Source: Xylocopa sonorina
Lineage: Eukaryota > Arthropoda > Insecta > Hymenoptera > Apidae
NCBI RefSeq assembly: GCF_050948175.1
Contig: NC_135206.1
Span: 1,379,170 to 1,443,169, forward strand
Reading direction: 5' to 3'
Length of the DNA: 64,000 nt
Position 1 is the first letter of the stretch. Each line of letters opens with the position of its first letter. A program made the translations under genes and the position numbers. Shown here in pieces: positions 22,690 through 35,690 of this stretch. The notes under the pieces were generated by a model. That model was not told where the DNA came from. It ran no database searches and saw only the letters and a list, made by a program, of their open reading frames with translations.

Positions 22690-24215
22690 AAAAAAAGAAT
22701 TAGTGAAAACTTTCTTTCCAAGGTACTCCACTCCTTTATATCACTCTACATCGAAATATCCTTTACAGTGAGTGCTATCTAATACAATACTGAAAATCAA
22801 TACCGTTATGATTGTTATTTAGAAACACGTGGAGTGGAAATTGTCGTAGTTTCGAGAAGCTCGTTAGTATAAGTTGTATGCTGCATTACTATTGTTGGAG
22901 ACGCATAGGAGGACATACCTGTTGTTTTAAGGTTAATGAAACAGTTTATGTAGAATTTTAGTATTATATTTTGTTCGAAAAGTGATTTATAAAGCGGCAA
23001 AATTGATTCGAGCTTATTTACATATATGTATGTGTATAGTATGATAGATATACGTATGCATATAGTTAAACGTGCCTGTACGTACATATTTGCATACAAT
23101 TACTCTCAATTAATAATTTCAAACACCATACATTTCTTGTATTTATTGCTGCATGAGGCATACAGCTAATCGTGTGATGCGAATGGACTATTAATTTTTT
23201 AATATTTTCAAGAAATAGAGCTGCAGTCTCCTTTTAGTTTCGTTTGCAATTCAATTTTGGAATTTATTTGCATTTCTCTAATTTTAATTCATCCTACACG
23301 TTTTCTATAGGATTTAAATTCTATATATTATATCTATTTTATTCCCATAAGGTTTTTAGTCAATTATTTTGAGTCTTTTAGTTGTAAGTTTATGGTAACA
23401 CGTTGCGATAAGTAAAGAAACGACTTCACTTGAGCTTGGTAGAAACGCAATAGCACTTACTTTATGAAGAACAAAGACGCATATACTTGACAAACATACA
23501 TAGCCCATTGTTCAGCAGAGATTACAAGACAGTGGAAGGCAGAATAAATTAAATGTTTCAAACAATTATATTCTAGCAGATCTAGATACCTAGTTTTATC
23601 TCGAATGTCTTTAATAGATACGAATTCCTCAACTCAGAGAGACCAAATGCATGCTCGTGTAATTACAAAACCTTTGTATTTTACTTTTAAGCTTTTAAAT
23701 TTGTTCATTACAGATCTTCATTTATGAACGAAAAATCTACTCTTGTCAGCGAAAATAATATCTTTCTGTAAATCCTGAGATATCTAATGAAACCATTGGC
23801 AAAAGTCTATTTTTATCTTCCATTTATTTCGTTTACCTTGAGTTATTCAATCAATTTTACTCATTACTCTATGCACAATTTCAGCACAGTTTCTTCCTCA
23901 TTTTCACGATGGATTTCTGAAGCTAATTTTGGAGTATGTACATTTAAATCTTTTTTCATTTTCTGTCTTATTACTCTGTTCCCCCTTTCATTCGAAATTA
24001 GAGACGGTTTCATTTATTAAATTTAATCCGTCTTTCCTTTTAATAATATCGATAACTGTAACCTCTTTCGTTGCTAATAGTTGTATCAATCTGTGACGAC
24101 TTTTACTTTTTTCTCTATGACAAAATTACAAGTTGTCTTTAGTTAAAACAAAGTCTTCTCTTTCTGTATTAAATCTCAGATGTTGACGCTTCGAAATGCA
24201 ACTTGTTATGTCCCG
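22690..24215 (+). repeat. Dispersed repeat family B, copy 1
   Basis: This right-arm-only insertion (between points matching left 15700 and 15740) is collinear in the same orientation with 47220-49290. Shared marks include tttgcaattcaattttgg, gttttctatag followed by aatttaaatt, ctcattttcacgatggattt / catgatggattt and tgttttaaggtta. It is about 1.5 kb here against 2.1 kb in the other copy. No long frame is shared, so it is probably a long non-autonomous element or untranslated part of one. Confidence 0.65.
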
Positions 24216-24905
24216 TGGTTGATCTTTTGGGATTGTTTGATATTTACGTGTGCATTAAAATCACTGAAACTATTTCCGTAGTATTTTACTTGCAAAAAAT
24301 CTATAATAAATGTTTTATATTGCTTAAAATTTATTAATAATACGTTAAGCATGAGTGTAGAGTAATTTTATTTTTCCAAGCACGGCAAATTATTTTGGTA
24401 AAATTTTATTTGCAAAAATTTGTAATAAATGTTTTGCATAGCTTCAAATTAAATACAGTTTAAATACAGTCTTATTAATTTTTAGTTAGTTAAATTAATT
24501 ATGAGGTACCATGTTTATGCTTCATCGTCTATAAACTAAATTTGTTAAAATAAGACGATTCATTGGTGCGAAGGTGGTCAAAGTGGAACAGGCAGTGAGG
24601 CATTGATCCATTGGGCTCCTTCTTCGACTTGCGTAACCTTACCTCCTTACGTTAGCCAATTGGAGGACGCGATACCCACTCTATCCCTACTTTCACTTAC
24701 GCTGGAAAGCAGCGCGGCTGATTGGTCTTTCGCCGATTGATTCGCCTTAGTAATGGACACGATAAAATGGTGACTGTGCGTAACAACGACGCTTGACGTT
24801 TCTTTTGTAAATTACGATACTCTAATACGTTGACAAACGATTACGGAAATCTCCATGTTTGGCCGCTCAAATAATATGAAAAAAACGAAAGAAACATTGG
24901 GTACA

Positions 24906-26058
24906 ATTTGGGGAGGGGGGTGCACTTTTATTCTATTATAAAATGTTAAAATATAACGATAATAAACAAATTTTTTGCAGTAATGTTATTTACGTCAAAA
25001 GAATAGAGATCAAATACCCGATTATTAATGATACGATTAATATTCTAATATGAACATGCAGTTATTCTATAATAGTTTAGCGTTCATTCAAAACACGTGG
25101 TAACCTTATAATATTGTAGAGCTTATGTAAACATATGAGATAATACTGTAGCGTTCTAGATTGATATGCGATGATTCTATGTATAATACTGTAGCGTTTA
25201 TACGAACATGTGGTGAGTATAATACAACACTGTAACGATCATACAAACACATGTGTGTATCGAAATCTGCAAACAGCATCAGTTTAATTAGATGCTAGAA
25301 CATCAGATGGTTAGATGCTTCGATGCCAGCAGATGTAGAACTCTTGTTGAAGCGAACTTACGAAACATGAAACTAGATTATCCATTACTTATATGCAAGC
25401 GAGCACGCAGCAAAATAGTTAATCGGTACCGAGAAAGCGCGAACTGAATTACACGAGAACAAATAATAGACGGAATGAGAAGCTATTCTTCACTTTGAAT
25501 TGGAAAATATATATTTTCTTGCAGATATATTACAATATAATTACATTTCATTTACTTAAGTGTATTGTACTTAAGTATTTGTAACTAAAAGCACACGTAT
25601 CTCTCGTTGACAGCGAAGAAATTGGTGATCTTGTTGATTTCGTTCACTCGTTGGCTAATTCAGAACAAAAATTTGAAAATTCAATTTTCATGAATAAAAG
25701 ACCTCCGTCATACCGAAAACAACGATATTACGAGAATCACACAAATCAGTATGCCCCTTTTCACCAATTTAGATTCAGAATTAATTGCTGTATTACCCAT
25801 TGATGTGGTTATTAATTATTAAAATCCTTCCAACATAATACTAAAACAAAGACCAAACAAATTGAGATAATTATTGGAGTAAAAATTAAACCAAAGAGGA
25901 GAAAAATAAAATTCTTGATGATCCAACGATGATTGTCTTGCGTTAACTTGTATCTTAATTTATTACACTGCTTATAAATTCAATTTAAAGCTCCAAAATC
26001 CTGAAAGAACTTCGAAAATTGACACTGAATTATATATTACTTAATACTAGAACTACGC
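24906..26058. other. Right-arm stretch without left counterpart
   Basis: It lies between two palindrome anchors (right 24905 and 26060), where the left arm instead has mariner, LTR and Tc1 pieces. It is AT-rich and contains the minisatellite at 25068-25258; nothing else was recognised. Confidence 0.5.
25068..25258. repeat. ~50-bp minisatellite, 4-5 diverged units
   Basis: Units contain ataatactgtagcgttyata followed by cgaacatgtgg-like sequence, seen near 25075, 25115, 25150, 25190 and 25220. Right arm only. Confidence 0.65.
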
Positions 26059-26879
26059 TTCATAAAAATAGTCAAAATTTCTTTTTTTTTTCAGACAAAG
26101 TACAGTGACAATTAGATCACTAAATAGAAAAATACTGAAAATGTAAAGTGAGCGTGAAAATAATTGAAAAATAAGTTTAACCTGTTAAAATACTACAGAC
26201 ATTCATAAAATTGGATTTATACAATCTCTATCAGAACTTTACTTGGAGCGGAGAACGTCAGTCGAGACAAATCCAGGTGTCAATAATTCATAAGAAAACT
26301 AACGCGCGCAATATTTTGCAACGTTAGTGAAGATTGGAGCCCCCACTGTATTATTAGAATTTCCACAGAGAAATGAACACCCAATTAGAATCGATGAGCT
26401 GTCGGCTGAGTCCATTTCGAGGGCCAATCAATGAGAACTATTCACCACCTGTTCTCAACGGATAAATCTATCCATCGCAGGAGGTACCGTGCGTCGTTCT
26501 TCATTTCGAGGCAGGCCGCCGATAAGTACAGTTTACGAAGCTGTGAGTGTTAAGTGCTTTGCAAATAGGAAACTCTGAGTAAGTACTTTTTTCGATTCTG
26601 TTATTCCTCCTTCTTTCTGTTCTTTCGATCTTTGGTTTATAATCTAGAGCGTTGATTTTTTGTGCAAGTAGCGATAATTTATAATTTATCGATTTCACGA
26701 CCACGTGTACCAGTCTACGTAATCACTTACGTCTCGTGAAAAAGCCAGCTTGTGTATCGTATTATTAAGCTATTAAGGTAGTTTGTTAGCGTTTACTTTT
26801 TATTTTATCGTTTTACCTATGTATCAATGTACAAAGGAATATATCTTGATATATTTTATATGCAGTGCGCGATATTAAT

Positions 26880-27050
26880 TCGAATATTGTCGAATTTGAG
26901 AACATTCATAATGTTCATGGTAACGATATTACGTTAATACGTGATTCCGGACGGATATGGATAAAACATATCGTAGGAATATACCAAGAAAACGTCGAAT
27001 TTGAGAACATTCGTAATATACATGGTAACGGTATTACGTTGATACGTGAC
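26880..27050. repeat. ~115-bp direct repeat inside right arm
   Basis: This is the mirror of 7785-7985. Two units share cgaatttgagaacattc followed by catggtaac and attacgtt. Confidence 0.65.
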
Positions 27051-27144
27051 TTTTGTTCGCTTTGTTTTTCGTCCTTCGCCCGTTTACTGTAAACATCTCA
27101 GGTGTACGCCTCTGTCGAATAAATACGTTGCAAAAGTAATTTAA

Positions 27145-27430
27145 CACAAAACGCACCAAGCGGGGTCAAATGCCCCCTTTTGAAAATTTACTTTAAATTC
27201 ATACATTTATTCTTATTTCTGTTGGTCAGCTGACTTTCTGTAAATTCTTATATCATCCGGTTATACAATTGCTCGCTTCCTGTTTTCTTCGTAGCCTATG
27301 TTTTATGGACAAAAATTCTTTACCTACCTTACGTACCAACGGGAGTCATTTGACCTCATATGAAGTTTAGTACCTTTCAGCAATTATCCAACTGGAACCT
27401 TAATTCTAAATTCAGATACGCTTCTCAAAT
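27145..27430. mobile_element. Possible piggyBac-type non-autonomous insertion
   Basis: The left arm at about 7690 reads straight through ttaaacgttac, whereas the right arm carries about 285 bp directly after ttaa (27141-27144). The insert begins cacaaaacgcaccaagcg and has a short palindrome, ggggtcaaatgcccc, near its start and a gtcatttgacc motif near its end. Insertion at TTAA and GTCAAATGAC-type motifs recall piggyBac elements. The second TTAA is not intact, so this remains tentative. Confidence 0.45.
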
Positions 27431-27879
27431 GACATTATGATATTGTACTTATATAATGTTACATTAACGTGTTTCTTGCAGGATGGATTTTTAGATATAA
27501 TGCTTTCCACGCTTTACAGTTAGATAGTTTTGCTTCTGGCATATACATTGCAATATTTACAATATTATAAGGATTATAATTATCAGCGAAACGTGTAGAG
27601 TTTAAGATGCATGATGCGACAAAGCAGTAAATTTATTATGAAGCGTATACGCGTGTTAACAATGTTAAAGAAATTCCACATACTTATGTATTACATCATC
27701 TAGATAATATAATATAGCTTAATTATTCAATTTTTAACATACTGATAATTACTTTTTCATACAATATTTTAAACTATAATAGGGTTTGTTACGACCAACG
27801 AGTATTTTTATTACGAGTATTACGATGAAGATACAATTGATGGTACTAATATTAGAATATTACTCGTCATCTTTCATTA

Positions 27880-28900
27880 TTATTATACTTGTAGAATTAC
27901 ATATTTTTGCACGTATATATCGTACACAACAGTTGGCAAAAAGTATTCGACTATACTATATATGGAATAGTATAGTATGAACACATTCGCGACCGGCCAA
28001 TTTTTTCCGTTTCTAATACTAAGTACCAACGCAAATAATGAAATTCTAAAACTGGTTGCCGCAAACTTGTATCGTTAAAGCAAGGATAAAAATGATAAAA
28101 TTTGTTTTGAAATATCAATATTGCAATTATGTGTTGTTTAAAATAAAACCGGCTAACTATTAGTGAGCCAATTAAACAGGACTTGAATTCACGTCAACGG
28201 CAATCTGGAATTGAATTGTAAATGACGCGAATTCACATCAGCCGCAACCAGGTATAGAACTTGAAAACGCGTGAATTCACGTTAGCGGTTTACATTGATT
28301 CGTTACATTGGTTCTATATAAAATGAAAGCAAGTGAAATAGTATTAATTATGTATTAAAAGTTGGTGAATTTACGAAAGACTGATTGGAAATAAGTATTT
28401 AACCGTCAGAAATCCTGCAGGAAGTATTAGACCCGATAAATCTTCAGTTAAGCTGATAAATAAATAAACAATTATTTATTTTAAATTCACATTAGTTAAT
28501 ATTTAATAACAACCGATTGTGCAATCGTTTTTATGCATTCTGAAATCGTTTCTTTAATAATTTTGTACCCAATAACAATAATTTCATCGTACAATATCCT
28601 AAATTTTTCGTATAGTTTATTTTTGTTCAATTTTATTTTTAATGTAATGATTTTTCCACATTGCGGATATACCTATTGAGATTAAATCAGCACTACTCAC
28701 TGTCTTATCAATTTAATTTCGTTATATTTCAAATAATACAGTTAGACCAGGACGTTTTCGATAAATTGAAAAAACAGTTGAGCAGCAAATTTTTTACCGA
28801 TGAACGTGAGGTGCTGGTACATCTGTTGACTGTTCCCTTCCTATCTTCGTCCTACTCGTGAATTCTTGCAAATCAAACAAAACAAAGCAGTACAATGTAT
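27880..28900. other. Right-arm insertion containing a 44-bp tandem repeat
   Basis: The left arm lacks about 1 kb here (between points matching left 7160 and 7110). The insert contains three units spaced exactly 44 bp apart (starts 28185, 28229 and 28273), each beginning gaattcac and followed by rtyarcsg. No protein was recognised. Confidence 0.5.
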
Positions 28901-30379
28901 TGTTTCTGAAAGTTATTTTTTGTTTTACGCTATTTTTGCGTATACAGCCGAACCTGTTTTTGTGTGGTAAAAAGCGACCGAATATAAGAAACCGCACAAG
29001 GACAGTATTCGAAAACTTCATAAATAACTATAACAAATAATTTTTTACAACATATGAAGAAAATTGTCTTTATACGATGGAGAGGGACAACGAACAAAAT
29101 AAATAATTAAATTACATATGGAAACATTTAAAGAAAACTTAATTTCTCATTTTAAACATAGAGAAATTTTGAATAATAAATATAATTTAATATTAGCTAT
29201 CTGTTAATTCATAAGCGAGTCAGTTCCTTAATAGCTGTTAAGTGAGAAGAAAACATACTTTTCAAACGTTTCCAGAATGCAATTACTGGATGTGTTTAGT
29301 TACTTATTTTCTTATATACATGTGAGTACAAGAACATGTGATCTATACATATATTTTATTCTAAAAGAATTATTCAATTTTTTATTTAAAATAAAAATGA
29401 ATTTTGCGTTGACATTTTAACAAGAAATGTCACTTGTTTTATTACAATTGTATCATAATTAATAATTAGTGTTTTTTTTTATTAATGTATTTTATTTTCC
29501 AAACTGCTAGAACACCATACAACGTTTTTTAAAAAGTCGTCTTCTGAAACAGGTATTAGAAGTCATAACAGGCATTAAGTATCTCACTATAAGATCAACT
29601 TGTATGCTAAACATACAAAGTATTCTATAAAGTTACTTACAGCATTGCTTTCTTGACTTGTAGATTATGAATCTCATTATCAGTTTCGAATGTTTATGTT
29701 TGTTGATATGAAAAAAGACATTAATGTACTAAGAATCGATAAAGAAGAGATCGATCTGATATCCCCTTGGTCGAATTTTCTTGTTTTTTTGATTCATGTC
29801 TGTTTTTTAAATCTCTAATGGGCAGATTGAGAATGTATGTAATATAATAAGTAATTAATGTAAATAATAAAAGAAGTAAATTGCAATTATTTTTTATATA
29901 CTTTTAGCTGAGATTCTAGCAGTATATGTCGAAAATATAAATTTTAAAATCACTTATAGTGGTGTCAACCGCCTACTAGAATAATTCGAATATGACTCAA
30001 AGTTCTTACTAACTATATGTATTATTAACACGTTGAACGCTATGCTAATTTTATATTGATTGCTCGTGTCACGAACACGAATTTTTTATTATGCGATTTC
30101 TATGTTTTACACTACATACATTTCTTTCCGCCATTGTAAGAATGATAATAATTTTGAAAAATTACTTAGTGTTGACATTTATTCTATTATAATTAGGTAT
30201 TTCTATTAATATTGACGCTAGCGTCAAGTTGAATGCCGGTCAAACTTTCACGTTTTTCATACTGCAGCAGGCAAATTCAGTTTTTTCACGTGCTCTAGCT
30301 AATTTCATAATTTACGAATGTTATTGATACGAAAAAACTGAACTTTGTAAATAAGTGACGCACTGTCGTTTATCGCGTA

Positions 30380-30545
30380 ACTGAAATTGGAGTCCCCCGA
30401 TTCCAACGTTTATTTATCTTCGATCTGTAATCATAAGTCTCCTACCTACAGTGTCACGTAACTAAGATTACAGTTCATTGCTTTCAGCTATTGTTTTTCT
30501 TAAACCGTGATCACTGTTTACTGCTTGCAATGTATTAAACGGCAA
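30380..30545. repeat. ~80-bp tandem repeat, right arm
   Basis: This is the mirror of 5515-5710. Units carry cgcgtaactgaaattggag and cacgtaactaagattacag. Confidence 0.5.
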
Positions 30546-30707
30546 TAGCGCTTGCTGTGTTCGAGCTTTTATAAAAAACTTATTAATATACATTGTGCAG
30601 TAATTTGTGATGCATAATTGCTTCAGATTTCCAAGTTTCTACTTCATAGATAAAAGATAAAGAAATTCGAAAAACTTGATAGCTAATTATAATTTGAAAT
30701 GTTTCAG

Positions 30708-30955
30708 AATTCTGGTACGAGAATTGCTAGGCCATGCAAGTGTTGTAATGGCTGTATACAGACTACCTGTTGCGGAACAAGTAGTTACAGTGTCTTGGGA
30801 TAGAACAGCAAATTTTAATGCCGTACAAACTGGAGAAATTATTCATACGTTACGTGAACACGATCAGGAACTTTCTCATGTATGGACACGTCACGAGCGA
30901 GGTCAATAATTTCCAGGTGTGGGATTTTTGTCGACGTTTCTCGAGCACATATCGA
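30708..30955 (+). pseudogene. WDR37: WDR37 exon fragment, right copy
   Basis: This is the inverted partner of 5105-5369. After a tttcag acceptor-like site (ends 30707) the frame reads VRELLGHASVVMAV, then EQVVTVSWDRTANFNAVQT, GEIIHTL and HDQELSHVW, ending in a stop. A shifted frame then gives NFQVWDFC before the donor-like gtaagta at 30956. These are the WD40 blades of WDR37 (family SWDRTANLYDV and TGHDQELTH). SWDRTAN is intact here, while the left copy has SWHRTAN; the left copy retains WDFREPIHS, which is lost here. No other WDR37 exon is present in the window. It is a decayed exon duplicate and not a gene. Confidence 0.87.
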
Positions 30956-31919
30956 GTAAGTACATTCACTATTGTATTCCAATTGTTTACGGTACACATG
31001 ATGAAAGTGCAATACTATCCTTGTTCAGCGCTTACAGGTTTGTATTTTGATTTGGCCTCGAATTACTTGTCTCAGGCGCTTCAAGCTTACATCGCTTACC
31101 CAACCGATAGTCTATTAATCAGCTTTTAGTCCCGACAGTTATCTGTTTATTTTGAAAGTGGTACAAGTTCATTAATGTTAACAGCGAAATATTTAAAAAT
31201 ATTGGTAACTATAATAACATGGTAATAGAATGGTTTTGTGTTTCTAAGGGTATATAATTTATCCATTCAATTAGCATTTGTTGGTAGATTGAGGTTTGTG
31301 GCTAATGAGTAATTCTCTTCTCCAATAAGAAATTAATATATATTGTAGAAAAGGAAACTAAACTTTCTTATTGTATACTCTTTCTCGCTACGCATATTCT
31401 CGAAACAAAATTTTTTTCTCCTTCTTGCAATCTTATCTTTACCACTTTCATCTCTCCTGTATACCGATAGATGGCGCATGGTTCAAGATTATACCATTTA
31501 CACGTATTCCAACAGCATTATTAAAATTGTGTAAAAAATAATACCTTTTTGATGGCCATAAATGGATTTAATCCTTACAGGTCTGATTTCTTTTTCAAAA
31601 GCAAAGATATATTTTTGAATTATTAGATGATTTGGAACATAATTTTTCAATATGCAAAGAATCATTGTTTATTTCAGTTTTTTTTTTTCGTTTTCTTTTA
31701 CAGCATGTACATTACATTGTACACATTATCCGATATGCTGCATATAAAAAGAAAATAATTTACCTAAAAAGGTTTGCGATAGCATCGAAACAATGTATTA
31801 TATTTTACAACAATCGATAATGAAATTTCTGAAACTAAAAATGAAGTAAGTAACAGTATACGATACATCAATCTTTTTATGTTTCTTATAACAGTTACAA
31901 AAATTCACTATTTTCAATT

Positions 31920-32640
31920 CCAATCCCTATGAAATTTTGAGAAGCAGTTTCTACTTTTAAAAGACATAATTGGACTCGACATTTACCACAAAAAGCGTGA
32001 TAACGTTTTCCTTTATATCCCAGCAACTTGCATCTGGTGGCTTCTTTATTGTCACCTATCTAAGGCATGTTTTCTGCACGATCCTTTTAAATTTCTTCGA
32101 AAGACCGTTTCTCTGATGTTCGAAATAATTTTATATTTGCTGATGATGGAAATAATGAAGACGGCCTATCTCGTTCAGCTTTATACATAGTTTTATCCAA
32201 CGCTATTATGCTCTTAGACACTCTCACTATACATTCTAACAAATCTAAAGTGTGTTTTTGGTATGTTGAACTGTACATAGTCTCTCTTATATTCAGATCA
32301 GCTATTTACTAATGCAAAGTCGACAAAGTGCATGATTTATCTCAGAGTTAATTTCTTTGATCTAATAAATATTCCATATATATATACTTACCATTTCATT
32401 TAATAAATCTACGTCTCCCATATTATAATTATTGCACATTTTTACTATTTCCGATCGTCTTACAGAAATATATTTAATTTACTTTGTCCAATCTGCGTAT
32501 TTCATCGTCATATCCTGTTTCTATAAAATTCGATGTGAAACACATTAAACTCTTATTATGCTATTCGAGTACGACTATATTGTCCTCGCTGTTCATCAGA
32601 CCAACCCTTTTTTTTCTTTTTGAGTTCAGTACTAGATACC
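31920..32640 (-). pseudogene. piggyBac (PGBD-like) transposase pseudogene in right-arm insertion
   Basis: The arm is interrupted between about 31480 and 32640 (left 4510 is continuous). On the minus strand the broken frames read DNIVVLE...CFTSNFIE and IRRLDK, then NNYNMGDVDLLNEMV (family YNxxMGGVDLLD with the late catalytic Asp), and finally RCKLLGYKGKR, FCGKCRVQLCL, a C-terminal Cys-rich finger. Several stops and shifts are present. The sequence differs from the other piggyBac fossils here and resembles the PGBD-type branch. N-terminal parts are missing. Confidence 0.75.
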
Positions 32641-32759
32641 ACTGGTGGTTTGGAAAACCTTTTGATTCTAATGGTAGCAGCGGCATAAATGTTTATTTCT
32701 TTCGGTTTTAGAAGCAAAGTGTATGATAAAAAGTAACTGTCGATATGTGTATATGTAGA

Positions 32760-33380
32760 ATTGTAGAGTTTCGCGAAAACAAGCGTAATTGTAATTGAGT
32801 GGAAACTTTATTGAACACAGTACTGCTTCTATTGGATATGGGTGAAAAAAAGAAATTTAAAGTCCGATATTCTATTTAACTACATATTTTTATTAATACG
32901 CTTTAGAGACCGTCTTTATGCTTCGAGAACTATATGAATTGTTAGAACACTCGACAGAAACTCTGGGTTCCTCCCTCTTAAGGAAAAATGACCACGCAAT
33001 GTCTGTATGTGTTTTTCTTTCAAGCCCTTCAGTCTAAACTAATTGGGGACATCTCGAACCGATAAATTTCTTCTCCTGTTTATATACAGGATTCTATTTC
33101 TTGATACAATATTCATTTTTGTTTCTTCATTGACATGTGAAATAATCCAAAAGCTTCTCTTCAACTCAAATTCAAAATTGACTCTGACTCGTTCTCCATA
33201 TACACATCCTTTTATACATTCATTTGTCGTACATTCCCGATTAGTTTCCTCGGATTTCTATGCATTCCCTCGTTTTGCCAAGTACTCACATACACGTGCG
33301 CATGTACTCTTTTGCATAAATTTTAGAATATCTCGAACATTCAATATTTTAGAATATTAGCAATTACATCTTTGTTTACA
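32760..33380 (+). repeat. Dispersed repeat family A, right-arm copy
   Basis: This is the inverted partner of 3640-4420. See also 18725-18960. No protein was recognised. Confidence 0.6.
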
Positions 33381-33968
33381 CACGTATCCAGTCGCAATAA
33401 TATCATTAATTGGCTATCCTACAGACATATCTGCTTTCAGATGTCGCAGTTTCTTCGCTTTTGTGGGGTGCGTGCATACGTGTTGGTAAGACACCTCCTG
33501 ATTTTACCCTCACAATTAGAAACATGAAAAGGATGTACACGCGGTTATTCAACCACGGTCTTCAATTTTAAAAGAATTTTATACACTATCTACCAGATCG
33601 ACCAGTCGCTCGCGTGTTGTGTTTTCTACTCTTACTCTTACTTACTCTTATTGATCGAATACTTCTCTTTAGAACAAAGATTTGTCGTAAAGATTCGACT
33701 GTTTTCTTTCTTAAAGGAGATTTCTCCCACGCGCTTCCTGAAATGAAACCTTTTGGCAGGAAAATTTCTGATCGGTAGATGGAGCTACGTGTGACGTCGT
33801 TCTGAAATACTTGATAAGAAATTTCTTCTTAATTAATTATCGCGAATAGTTAACCATTGGTGGGTCATGCTCGGTTGCTTTTATATAAAAAAATACAAAA
33901 TATATTACAAAATATTGTTTTATTGATTTAATATTATATATTAACATTTCAACATTATAATAAAACAT

Positions 33969-34510
33969 TCAATACAAAACAGCGAGATACATTAAGTATA
34001 ATAAAATATAGTTATCTATTTTTTCTATGCGCTTTTTAAAACAGGCTAAACAAAGTGCCAGCTTGTCCTTACAATAATTACAATACGTCATTACCTTTTT
34101 GGTTTTATTCGTGGCGTACTTAGTACGTTTTAACTCTGCTAAGCGTTTGTAGCATTCCTTGCATCGCTTTCTCGTCTTTCTCGCAGATCCTTCGTACGAA
34201 GTTAGAAAATGTTTCCGTTTATTCATTATGACTTCACTAGAAGGATTCGCAATATTCATCAGCAGATAAGCAATAATTATTTCCCTAAATTGCAAAATTT
34301 GAAAACGCTTAGTTCCCCATTTTTTATGAACACACCACGCATTTACCAGACAAGTTTCTCATAATAGTTCTATAACAACTTTTCTATACCATTTTACTGT
34401 TTTCCGTAAACAATTATAATATGAAGACATTTGGTTGGATAGATCTACTTGCTTTTCAGCGTCATTGTAAGAAAAAACGACGTCTGGTTCTAATTTATCA
34501 TTTTCGCTAC
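33969..34510 (-). pseudogene. piggyBac transposase C-terminal pseudogene, right copy
   Basis: This is the mirror of 2728-3264. The open tail (33969-34295) differs from the left copy at four residues out of 108 and keeps CKECY, CNYCKD and CLACF. Upstream, the Gln codon in the NQMSSYY motif is intact (it is a stop in the left copy), and the stop in the LLxGT motif is shared. The catalytic core is absent. Confidence 0.85.
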
Positions 34511-34639
34511 GAATAATAACGCATTGGTGATTTGATGAAGTGATGCACGCAAAATAGCCGGTTCTTTTGAAAATCTAAATTACCGTTTATAATTATTATG
34601 ATAAAGAGCGAAATAAAAAAAGAGGAAAAGGAGACGCTT

Positions 34640-34935
34640 TAGCAAATCAGAACTCACTCGTTCTCCCAATTGTCGCTGTCTTTTGTTTCTTCCTTTACTA
34701 TTTATCGTTCTCTATGTAAACTCGACTATTCGCTCGTTGGGTCGCTCGCTAATTGTGATTCCTCGTGCGGTCCTTCGACTTCCACGACCATCCCGGGCTT
34801 CTTGGTAGGGTGGGCTCTACGTTTCAGCATTGTTTGGGACATCGATCAGTGGATTTCGGCGATCATCTCTTCCCGTGGCGACAAATGTCTCTCGAGTTTT
34901 CTCGATCCCTTTAATTGCGGCCCGTGCCTATAGTC
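34640..34935 (-). mobile_element. Gypsy LTR fragment, right copy
   Basis: This is the mirror of 2310-2600. In plus orientation it reads tcgttgggtcgctcgctaat, then ggacatcgatcagtgga and ttcggcgatc, matching the LTR interior at 59940-60260. Confidence 0.6.
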
Positions 34936-35049
34936 TTATCATTTTATTTTATACTATTTAAATATCTTTACTTAATAACTATCGACCTAGGCAGATGATA
35001 ATTTTTTCGTAATACCTAGACATACGATGTGCATATGCTCAAAAGATAC

Positions 35050-35690
35050 TTATGACACCATTCCAAATGATATCAAAGATAATAGTCTTTGACCTTCATC
35101 AGCACATCTAACATATACCTTGTCACTTCTTAGGGGATGATTTATGCAACTGAAAACATATCGACCATTTTCACGTATAGCACTTACTTTACACTTTGAA
35201 CATGGTCGAGGAAACTTTTGTCCCCGATGATTTAAAATGAAGGCTGGAGTTGGTGTACCAGCTATAGAACATCTTAATGATGTTGAAAATTTAGTGCCCT
35301 GATGATTGATGCCTCCATCGGGCATGATTTCTTTGATGTCAGAAATTAATTTTTCAAAGAAACTAACAAGACTGTGAGGCTTTGAACTACCAATATAAAT
35401 GCTGTTAATTATTGGATTTGTATTTGGAATATTGACAATTCTGCATTGAATAGGCCGAAGATAGATACCGTTAGATTTATCTAACGTACATTCAGCGTTA
35501 TCAATGTCTAATTTTAATTGTCTGATGTTACCTATGGATTGAGATTGAAACAGTCTCTTAATAATTTCTACTTTTGGGCAGAAGTGTATATATTCTCTTG
35601 GTGGAACCACCGACACAACTCAACTATCGCTTGGCACATTGAGAAGTGTTCTAATGTCTTTTGGCAAATCAGAAAAACATGAATGTGTAC
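35050..35690 (-). pseudogene. Transposase-domain protein fragment, right copy
   Basis: The mirror of 1540-2184 is identical over 188 residues except for K-to-E near the start. The frame is cut upstream by a TGA where the left copy has a Cys codon. The motifs YIHFCPK, KSNGIYLRP, IYIGSSKP, CSKCKV and ENGRYVF are retained. The near-identity of two clearly dead copies is unexpected given the divergence of flanking arm sequence. Confidence 0.6.

Noticed and set aside
25068..25258. Possible CRISPR-like array
   Set aside because: The units are diverged tandem repeats without constant-repeat/variable-spacer alternation, in a eukaryotic transposon setting. The same applies to 28185-28316 and 63790-64000.
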